Shown here: one piece after another, positions 58,486 through 64,000 of the stretch
How positions within the stretch are numbered: position 1 is the stretch's first letter
How the letters are laid out: every line of letters starts with the position of its first letter
NCBI RefSeq assembly: GCF_000497445.1
Contig: NZ_CM002285.1
Location: 5,695,762 to 5,759,761, forward strand
Length of the DNA stretch: 64,000 nt
Direction: 5' to 3'
Source: Streptomyces roseochromogenus subsp. oscitans DS 12.976
GTDB lineage: Bacteria; Actinomycetota; Actinomycetes; Streptomycetales; Streptomycetaceae
Position numbers and translations under genes: made by a program
The notes under the pieces: generated by a model
What the model was told of the DNA's origin: nothing
Seen by the model: the letters and a program-made list of their open reading frames with translations, nothing else
Database searches by the model: none

Positions 58486-59108
58486 TACGCAGAACCCTTG
58501 CCTCCGCCCTCGTGATCGTGGCCTCCGCCGGCGCCGTCCTTGTGGGGACTGGTCCGCTGGCGTTCGCGGCTGAACCCAGCGTGGAGCCTTCGGTCACCGC
58601 GAGCCAGGATCCGACGCCGTCGGCAGAGCCGTCGACGGGGCCGGTGAATCCGGTGATCGCCGACTACGACGGGAGGAAGATCAACCTCGCCGAGTCCTGG
58701 GAAGGCGCTAACGTCTGCACCGAGCTTCCCAACGGGGAGGTTCACTGCTACGACACGACCGAGGAGTCCCTGGCGGACCCAGATCTTCCCGCCAAGGTCC
58801 GGCAGGAATCTCTCAAGGCGTCCATGCTCCGGGCTTCTGGCCCGCGTGACAACTGCGCCGCCGACTACTGGTGCCTGTACCAGGACGCCAACTACCAGGG
58901 CCGACGACTCCAGTTCTCCAGCAGCGGCAAGAAGAGCCTCGGCGACTACGGGTACGCGAAAATCTGGGATTCCCGCTCAGGCCTGCTCCACGACCGCCAG
59001 CGCGACCTTCTCCCGCCGCACGGCTGGGCCAACTTCAAGAACATGGACTACCCCGGCGGCGGCAACTGGAACGACAAGGTCGACGTATTCGAGGTCAAGC
59101 GATCCTGA
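58482..59108 (+). CDS. Secreted I36-type (beta/gamma-crystallin-like) protein
   Basis: 208 residues from TTG 58482. Sec signal peptide (TLASALVIVASAGAVLVGTG, cleavage after AFA about residue 29), a Ser/Pro/Glu linker, and a C-terminal domain with CAADYWCLYQDANYQGRRLQ, SLGDYGYAKIWDSRSG and GGNWNDKVDVFEV. This is the pattern of peptidase inhibitor family I36 (SMI-like metalloproteinase inhibitors of Streptomyces, crystallin fold). Last gene of the island operon. Inhibitor activity is inferred; many I36-like proteins are uncharacterised. Confidence 0.75.
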   Translation: MIRRTLASALVIVASAGAVLVGTGPLAFAAEPSVEPSVTASQDPTPSAEPSTGPVNPVIADYDGRKINLAESWEGANVCTELPNGEVHCYDTTEESLADPDLPAKVRQESLKASMLRASGPRDNCAADYWCLYQDANYQGRRLQFSSSGKKSLGDYGYAKIWDSRSGLLHDRQRDLLPPHGWANFKNMDYPGGGNWNDKVDVFEVKRS

Positions 59109-59120
59109 CGTGTGGTCCCG

Positions 59121-59144
59121 CCCCTCCGTGGCGATGCAGAGGGG
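59121..59144 (+). terminator. Weak hairpin after the island operon
   Basis: CCCCTC (59121-59126) with GAGGGG (59139-59144), 12-base loop, between the island operon and convergent pmt. Confidence 0.35.
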
Positions 59145-59155
59145 CATCAGCCCAG

Positions 59156-60904
59156 CTAGACCCACGTGTCCAGCCACATCCGCGACCGCCAGGAGTCGAT
59201 CGGGATCGCCGTGCCTGTGTAGAGCGGCCAGAAGTAGATGAAGTTCCAGGCGATCAGCAGCACCAGCACACCCGCGGACGAGGCGCCGACCACCCGGCGG
59301 GTGTCGGAGGAGCCCGCCGGGCCGACGATCGCACCGATCATCATCGCCACCGCCAGACACAAGAACGGCAGGAAGACGACGGCGTAGAAGAGGAAGATCG
59401 TGCGCTCCTGGTACATGAACCAGGGCAGGTAACCGGCCGCGATCCCGCACGCGATGGCGCCGGCGCGCCAGTCGCGGCGGAACGCCCACCGCCACAGCAC
59501 GTACAGGATCGCGAAGCAGGCCGCCCACCACAGCAACGGGGTCCCGATCGCCAGCACCTCACGGGCGCACTTCTGGCCGGCGTCCGAAGGACAGCCGTCG
59601 ACACCGGGGTTCGGCGACTCGTAGAAGTACGACACCGGGCGGCCCAGCACGATCCAGCTCCACGGGTTGGACTGGTACGTGTGCGGTTGGGTGAGCCCGA
59701 TGTGGAACTTGTAGACCTCGTGCTCGTAGTGCCACAGACTGCGCAGCCAGTCCGGCAGGAAGGTCCAGCTGCCGCCCTTGCCGTCGGTGGCCGCCCAGTT
59801 GCGGTAGTAGCCGCCGGTGCCGTCCGCGGGGGAGAGGATCCAGCCGGTCCAGGAGGCCAGGTAGACGGCGATCGCCACCGGGACCGTCGCGAGGAAGGCG
59901 AGGCCCGTGTCGTACTTCAGGGCCGCCGCGTACGGGCACACGGCGCCGGCCGTCTTGCGGGTGCCGACGTCCCACAGCACCGCCATCACACAGAACGCGG
60001 CCAGGATGTACAGGCCGTTCCACTTCGTGCCGATGGCCAGGCCCAGCATCAGCCCGGCCGCCCAGCGCCAGGGGCGCAGGCCGAAGCGGAACGTGTCGGC
60101 CACGTGCGCGTGGGGGCGAACCCGGCCGTCGGGGTCGGCGGGCAGGGCCGCGGCCAGCCGCTCCCGCGCCCGGTCCCGGTCGATGACCAGGCAGCCGAAC
60201 GCGGCCAGTACGAAGAACATCAGCACGCCGTCGAGCAGCGAGGTCCGGCTCATCACGAAGTGCAGGCCGTCCACCGCCATCAGCGCGCCCGCGAGGCAGC
60301 CGAGGAACGTCGAGCGGAACATCCGGCGCCCGATCCGGCACAGCAGCAGCACGGACAGCGTGCCCAGCAGGGCCGTCATGAACCGCCAGCCGAACGGGTC
60401 GAACCCGAAGATCAGCTCGCCGAGCCCGATGACGTACTTGCCGACCGGCGGATGCACCACGTACGCCGCGTCCGTCGGGATCGCGAGATGGCCGTGCGTC
60501 TGCAGCACCAGGTCGTTGGCGTTCTTGTCCCAGTTGACCTCGAAACCGCGGTGGACGAGCGCCCAGGCGTCCTTGGCGTAGTACGTCTCGTCGAATATCA
60601 CCGCGCGCGGACTGCCCAGGTTCCAGAACCGCATCAGGCCCGCCATCAGCGTCACCAGCAGCGGACCGCCCCAGCCCGACCAGCGGGTGATCCGCTCGGC
60701 CAGGACCGGCGACACGCCGAGGGCCTGCCACAGCCGCGGGCTCGGCTCGGCATACGGGGGCACCAGCCGGTCGCGTACGTCGCCCGAGGGGGCGTCCTCG
60801 GCCGGTACGTAGCCGAATCGGCGCAGCCGCCGCTGCCACGACGGCCGCTGGTCGTGCGGCGCCTGGCCCTGCCGGAGGTCCATGGAGGACGCGGTACTGG
60901 TCAC
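59156..60904 (-). CDS. pmt: Protein O-mannosyltransferase
   Basis: 582 residues, GT39/PMT family with about 10-12 membrane helices. It transfers mannose from polyprenyl-phosphate mannose to Ser/Thr of exported proteins. Seen: VIFDETYYAKDAWALVHRGF (catalytic Asp-Glu in the first extracellular loop), HPPVGKYVIGLGELIFGFDP, FVMSRTSLLDGVLMF and GTKWNGLY. The C-terminus SWRSRMWLDTWV is normal. In S. coelicolor Pmt is needed for phage phiC31 infection. GTG 60904. Its last 18 coding bases are repeated at the far side of the island. Confidence 0.93.
   Translation of the reverse strand: MTSTASSMDLRQGQAPHDQRPSWQRRLRRFGYVPAEDAPSGDVRDRLVPPYAEPSPRLWQALGVSPVLAERITRWSGWGGPLLVTLMAGLMRFWNLGSPRAVIFDETYYAKDAWALVHRGFEVNWDKNANDLVLQTHGHLAIPTDAAYVVHPPVGKYVIGLGELIFGFDPFGWRFMTALLGTLSVLLLCRIGRRMFRSTFLGCLAGALMAVDGLHFVMSRTSLLDGVLMFFVLAAFGCLVIDRDRARERLAAALPADPDGRVRPHAHVADTFRFGLRPWRWAAGLMLGLAIGTKWNGLYILAAFCVMAVLWDVGTRKTAGAVCPYAAALKYDTGLAFLATVPVAIAVYLASWTGWILSPADGTGGYYRNWAATDGKGGSWTFLPDWLRSLWHYEHEVYKFHIGLTQPHTYQSNPWSWIVLGRPVSYFYESPNPGVDGCPSDAGQKCAREVLAIGTPLLWWAACFAILYVLWRWAFRRDWRAGAIACGIAAGYLPWFMYQERTIFLFYAVVFLPFLCLAVAMMIGAIVGPAGSSDTRRVVGASSAGVLVLLIAWNFIYFWPLYTGTAIPIDSWRSRMWLDTWV
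59158..59175 (-). repeat. Direct repeat flanking the island, right copy
   Basis: AGACCCACGTGTCCAGCC forms the very 3' end of pmt and matches 54803-54820 at 17 of 18 bases. The two copies are 4.36 kb apart and enclose the five-gene island. Confidence 0.6.
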
Positions 60905-61048
60905 CGCGCCATCGTAGGGAACCGTCCTGTGCGAGTCCCGTGCATGTGCGGTACCGGTCGGGATGCGGCCGTTTTCCCGGGCCGCCGGGGCCGTCCGGCC
61001 GCCCCGGTCGCCGGCCGGACTGTCAGTGGTCCCTGCGAGGATGGAGGC

Positions 61049-61897
61049 GTGACTGGAACCCTTGTCCTCGCAGGTACCCCCATCGGCGACATCGCGGACG
61101 CGCCGCCCCGGCTGGCCGAGGAGCTGGCCGACGCCGACGTGGTCGCCGCCGAGGACACCCGGCGGCTGCGCCGGCTCACCCAGGCCCTCGGCGTCACGCC
61201 CAAGGGCCGCGTCGTGTCGTACTTCGAGGGCAACGAATCCGCGCGCACGCCGGAGCTGGTCGAGGAGCTGCTCGGCGGCGCGCGCGTGCTGCTCGTCACC
61301 GACGCGGGGATGCCGTCCGTGTCCGACCCGGGCTACCGGCTGGTCGCGGCCGCCGTCGAGAAGGACATCAAGGTCACCGCCGTGCCCGGGCCGTCCGCCG
61401 TGCTCACCGCGCTCGCCCTGTCCGGGCTGCCCGTCGACCGGTTCTGCTTCGAGGGCTTCCTGCCGCGCAAGGCGGGCGAGCGGCTGTCCCGGCTGCGGGA
61501 GGTCGCGGACGAGCGGCGCACGCTCGTGTACTTCGAGGCCCCGCACCGGCTCGACGACACCCTCGCCGCGATGGCCGAGGTCTTCGGCGCGGAGCGGCGG
61601 GCCGCGGTCTGCCGCGAGCTGACCAAGACGTACGAGGAGGTACGACGCGGTCCGCTGGCCGAGCTGGCGCGATGGGCCGCGGAGGGCGTGCGCGGGGAGA
61701 TCACCGTCGTGGTCGAGGGGGCACCCGAGGCCGGGCCGGAGGAGCTCGACGCGGAGGAACTGGTGCGCCGGGTGCGGGTGCGGGAGGAGGCCGGGGAGCG
61801 GCGTAAGGAGGCGATCGCGGCGGTGGCGGTGGAGGCGGGGGTTCCGAAGCGGGTGGTCTTTGACGCCGTGGTTGCAGCGAAGCGTGCCGGTGAGTGA
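61049..61897 (+). CDS. rsmI: 16S rRNA (cytidine1402-2'-O)-methyltransferase RsmI
   Basis: 282 residues, tetrapyrrole-methylase fold. It methylates the ribose of C1402 in 16S rRNA using SAM. Seen: LVLAGTPIGDIADAPPRLAE, DVVAAEDTRRLRRL, LVTDAGMPSVSDPGYRLV, VPGPSAVLTALALSGLP and FEGFLPRKAGER. GTG 61049 with GGAGG immediately before. Divergent from pmt, as in other actinomycetes. Confidence 0.95.
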   Translation: MTGTLVLAGTPIGDIADAPPRLAEELADADVVAAEDTRRLRRLTQALGVTPKGRVVSYFEGNESARTPELVEELLGGARVLLVTDAGMPSVSDPGYRLVAAAVEKDIKVTAVPGPSAVLTALALSGLPVDRFCFEGFLPRKAGERLSRLREVADERRTLVYFEAPHRLDDTLAAMAEVFGAERRAAVCRELTKTYEEVRRGPLAELARWAAEGVRGEITVVVEGAPEAGPEELDAEELVRRVRVREEAGERRKEAIAAVAVEAGVPKRVVFDAVVAAKRAGE

Positions 61898-61959
61898 CGG
61901 GGGTTTGTTCGGGTAGCGCCGCGGGGGTGCGGTTCCGTTGCGGGGTGCGGCTCGGTCGT

Positions 61960-61988
61960 GGCTTGTCGCGCCGTTCCCCGCGCCCCTT
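61960..61988. repeat. Dispersed Streptomyces intergenic repeat, copy 2
   Basis: GGCTTGTCGCGCCGTTCCCC + GCGCCCCTT; 28 of 29 bases identical to 38533-38561. Intergenic, downstream of rsmI. Confidence 0.7.
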
Positions 61989-62195
61989 CGGGTACTGCCG
62001 CCGGCCCGCACTGACAGGCCCTCTGAGCAGGGGTGTTCTCTTGTGAGCGGGTGGGCCATGGGAGGGCAAAGGGCTGTCGCCGATGGCAAAGGGGAGGAGG
62101 GCTCGCCGGGGGCTTTTCGGCAAGGAAGGCTCAAATCGCTTCCAACACTCGACAGCTCTGCTGCGTTCGCGCTGGTGAAGGCGTCCACTGATTGA

Positions 62196-62271
62196 AGGGA
62201 CGCACCCGTCCCTCGCCCCAGGGATTCCGGGGGGAATCCCATGCGGGGTGCTTGTCCAGCGGACAAGAGGA
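62196..62271 (+). promoter_or_regulatory. Three-hairpin 5' leader
   Basis: Perfect stems in series: AGGGACG/CGTCCCT (62196-62202, 62207-62213), GGGATTCC/GGAATCCC (62221-62228, 62233-62240) and CTTGTCC/GGACAAG (62251-62257, 62261-62267). The last arm touches the GAGGAG ribosome site (62266-62271). This suggests control of translation or a transcription attenuator. Confidence 0.55.
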
Positions 62272-62277
62272 GCTGGC

Positions 62278-62688
62278 ATGAGTGAGATCGCAGGGCAGAC
62301 CGGCCTCCGTGGCACGCCTACAGCCGTTGTGCACGAGTCGTATTCCTTCGCCTGCATGAGGTGCGGGCACGGCTGGGAGCAGTCGTACGAGATAGAGCAC
62401 CACACGGACGCCGACGGGCAGGAGTTCGTGCTGTACGTGGCCGACGGCCGGGTCGTGCCGTCGCCGCTGAGCCGGCCCAGCTGCCACAACTGCGACGGCC
62501 ATGTCGTGCGGATCATGCGCGCGGGGCAGGTCTCGTCGGTGCGCGGTGACGCGCATCGGCACCACAGTGTGCCGCAGGCGGGACCGGTCGAGGCGCCGCA
62601 GGTGCCGGTGCAGCCGGCGCAGGCCAAGGAGCCGCACCACTGGCACCTGTCCGATCTCCTGCACGCGTTCTACCGCAAGGCCGGCTGA
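62278..62688 (+). CDS. Conserved zinc-ribbon-like protein, unknown function
   Basis: 136 residues. Two CxxC pairs, C26xxC29 (FACMRCGHGW) and C69xxC72 (SCHNCDGH), suggest one zinc ribbon of about 55 residues. The tail is Pro/Gln/Val-rich and ends HWHLSDLLHAFYRKAG, a highly conserved-looking C-terminus that I associate with Streptomyces hypothetical proteins. ATG 62278 with GAGGAG. Its leader is unusually structured. No enzyme signature. Confidence 0.75.
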   Translation: MSEIAGQTGLRGTPTAVVHESYSFACMRCGHGWEQSYEIEHHTDADGQEFVLYVADGRVVPSPLSRPSCHNCDGHVVRIMRAGQVSSVRGDAHRHHSVPQAGPVEAPQVPVQPAQAKEPHHWHLSDLLHAFYRKAG

Positions 62689-62735
62689 GCGGATCGCGGT
62701 CCGCCGAGGGCATGCCCCTTTCGTAGGATCGGGGC

Positions 62736-63632
62736 ATGTCTTCGAACGCCGGCCAGAGCACCAAGGGCGACAAGAACGCCGCACCGCCGCTTCCGCCGCC
62801 GCTGCGGGTTCCGGTCGCCGACTCGCACACCCACCTGGACATGCAGTCCGGCACGGTCGAGGAAGGCCTCGCGAAGGCCGCGTCGGTCGGGGTGACGACG
62901 GTCGTCCAGGTCGGCTGCGACATCAAGGGCTCCCGGTGGGCCGCCGAGACCGCGGCCGCGTACGACGGTGTCCACGCCGCCGTCGCCCTCCACCCCAATG
63001 AGGCCCCGCGCATCGTCCACGGCGATCCCGACGGCTGGTCGCGGCAGGGCGCCCGGGAGCCGGGCGGTGACGCCGCGCTGGACGAGGCCCTCGCCGAGAT
63101 CGACCGGCTCGCCGCACTGCCCCAGGTGAAGGGCGTCGGCGAGACAGGGCTGGACTACTTCCGCACCGGCCCGGAGGGCAAAGCCGCCCAGGAACGGTCC
63201 TTCCGCGCCCACATAGAGATCGCCAAGCGGCACGGCAAGGCGCTCGTCATCCACGACCGCGACGCGCACGCCGACGTCCTGCGCGTCCTGAAGGAGGAGG
63301 GCGCCCCCGAGCGCACCGTCTTCCACTGCTACTCCGGCGACGCCGAGATGGCGGAGATCTGCGCACGCGAGGGCTACTTCATGTCCTTCGCGGGCAACGT
63401 CACCTTCAAGAACGCCCAGAATCTGCGGGACGCCCTCGCCGTCGCCCCGCTGGAGCTGGTGCTCGTGGAGACCGACGCGCCCTTCCTGACCCCGGCGCCG
63501 TACCGTGGCCGGCCCAACGCGCCCTACCTCGTCCCGGTCACGGTCCGTGCGATGGCCGCCGTGCGCGGCATCGACGAGGACCCGCTGGCCACGGCCCTCG
63601 CCGCCAACACCGCCCGCGCCTTCGGCTACTGA
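62736..63632 (+). CDS. tatD: TatD-family metal-dependent deoxyribonuclease
   Basis: 298 residues. TIM-barrel hydrolase with metal ligands in ADSHTHLDMQ (residues 28-37), GVGETGLDYF, VIHDRDAHADV, FHCYSGDAEM and VETDAPFLTP. TatD proteins are 3'-5' DNA exonucleases acting in DNA repair or degradation. The first 25 residues are a low-complexity extension. Lies between the zinc-ribbon gene and the rpf-like gene; in many actinomycetes tatD is followed by rpfB and ksgA. Confidence 0.92.
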   Translation: MSSNAGQSTKGDKNAAPPLPPPLRVPVADSHTHLDMQSGTVEEGLAKAASVGVTTVVQVGCDIKGSRWAAETAAAYDGVHAAVALHPNEAPRIVHGDPDGWSRQGAREPGGDAALDEALAEIDRLAALPQVKGVGETGLDYFRTGPEGKAAQERSFRAHIEIAKRHGKALVIHDRDAHADVLRVLKEEGAPERTVFHCYSGDAEMAEICAREGYFMSFAGNVTFKNAQNLRDALAVAPLELVLVETDAPFLTPAPYRGRPNAPYLVPVTVRAMAAVRGIDEDPLATALAANTARAFGY

Positions 63633-63692
63633 GCCCCTGTTCGAGTACTGGGCGCGCACACTCGACGGGCAACAGTACGTAGTCGCGTCGCT

Positions 63693-63721
63693 TTGGAGAG
63701 TCACCATCGCTCCGCTAAGTT
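63693..63721 (+). promoter_or_regulatory. Candidate promoter of the terminal gene
   Basis: TTGGAG (63693-63698), 17 bp, TAAGTT (63716-63721), about 45 bases before the start codon of the partial gene. Confidence 0.45.
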
Positions 63722-63768
63722 CTGGGGGCCCGATCCAGACCCCTCTGGCACCTCTGGAGCGTGTCGGC

Positions 63769-64000
63769 GTGAGCAAGTCGCAGTACGAGACGTTCGAGGC
63801 ACAAGAGCCGTACCAGTCGTATGCGCCATACGGGCCGTACATGTCGTACGAGTCGTATGAGCCGTTCCAGTCATACGGCTCCGAAGCCTCCGTGCACACC
63901 GCGGAGACCCTGCCGCACGGGCCGTACGAGGACACCTACCGGCCCGCCTACGAGGCGCAGGCCTACTTCGTCGCCGAGCCGGTGCTGCCCCGGCAGGCCG
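63769..64000 (+). CDS. N-terminus of a probable rpfB-like (resuscitation-promoting factor) gene
   Basis: 77 codons are visible before the window ends. GTG 63769 with GGAG. The translated start MSKSQYETFEAQEPYQSYAP is followed by Tyr/Pro/Ser-rich repeats (YGPYMSYESYEPFQSYGS). No domain is reached. Position after tatD and the tyrosine-rich low-complexity cytoplasmic N-terminus fit Streptomyces RpfB proteins, which then carry a membrane helix, DUF348, G5 and a lytic transglycosylase domain. The call depends on gene order, so it is tentative. Confidence 0.5.
   Translation, partial: MSKSQYETFEAQEPYQSYAPYGPYMSYESYEPFQSYGSEASVHTAETLPHGPYEDTYRPAYEAQAYFVAEPVLPRQA

Larger units (their letters stand above)
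61898..62277. other. Spacer with dispersed repeat and structured leader
   Basis: About 380 bp without a convincing gene. It contains the second copy of the dispersed intergenic repeat (61960-61988) and three consecutive perfect hairpins before the next start codon. Confidence 0.55.

Noticed and set aside
58871..61897. 1008-codon open frame on the + strand spanning the pmt region
   Set aside because: Only its last 282 codons, from GTG 61049, encode a recognisable protein (RsmI). The rest is antisense to pmt and Arg/Pro/Gln-rich.

Overview
The window is high-GC Streptomyces chromosome. The gene content is that of the conserved core: hrdD, ssgE, the sepX/glpR division locus, pmt, XRE/DUF397 regulator pairs, a tricorn protease and many GTG starts. 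From memory the gene order matches the S. coelicolor segment running from hrdD down to the rpfB region, but the window also carries strain-specific pieces. About 55 protein genes and one tRNA-Ala(CGC) can be supported. There is no phage, IS element, CRISPR array or large biosynthetic cluster.

Layout. 1-6.5 kb: the end of a DODA-type dioxygenase, a PAT-like acetyltransferase, the sigma factor HrdD behind a textbook SigR promoter, a TetR regulator with an internal repeat tract, and a WYL regulator divergent from a DHA2 efflux pump. 6.7-10.9 kb: the fructose operon fruR-fruK-fruA. 11-19 kb: envelope and housekeeping genes (L,D-transpeptidase, P1 peptidase, LtrA, MscL, CpaB-like protein, MTA phosphorylase), a pflA relic and a cluster of four DnaA boxes. 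19.1-32 kb: a block also conserved in mycobacteria. It holds a CIRCE-controlled Ruc/FmdB zinc-ribbon chaperone, an MFS protein, a K+/H+ antiporter, a penicillin-acylase-like enzyme, formyl-THF cyclo-ligase, and then galU-glp(moeA)-moaC-mog-rimJ followed by sepX/glpR. 32-38 kb: tRNA-Ala, a GNAT, exonuclease III, and a MerR regulator divergent from a three-gene Baeyer-Villiger monooxygenase/hydrolase/SDR operon. 38-49 kb: a repeat-rich small protein, tricorn protease, TetR-MMPL, an XRE-DUF397 pair overlapping a PP2C phosphatase, a DMT transporter and a beta-hydroxyacid dehydrogenase-like protein. 49-55 kb: DUF1876, a serine hydrolase, ohrR-ohr, ssgE and a penicillin-binding protein.

55-59 kb: an accessory island of five tightly coupled genes (frameshifted DUF1906 protein, membrane protein, Tat-like exported protein, lipoprotein, secreted I36-type protein). 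It is bounded on both sides by a near-identical copy of the 3' end of the pmt gene. This is the best candidate for an undescribed system. 59-64 kb: pmt, rsmI, a zinc-ribbon protein behind three consecutive leader hairpins, tatD, and the start of a probable rpfB-like gene.

Coherent systems are: fructose uptake and phosphorylation; molybdopterin/gephyrin-like genes coupled to cell division (Glp and its membrane receptor SepX/GlpR, with ssgE further on); peroxide sensing (OhrR-Ohr, SigR-HrdD); and heat-shock control of Ruc. All family assignments come from reading the translated sequence. No searches were run.
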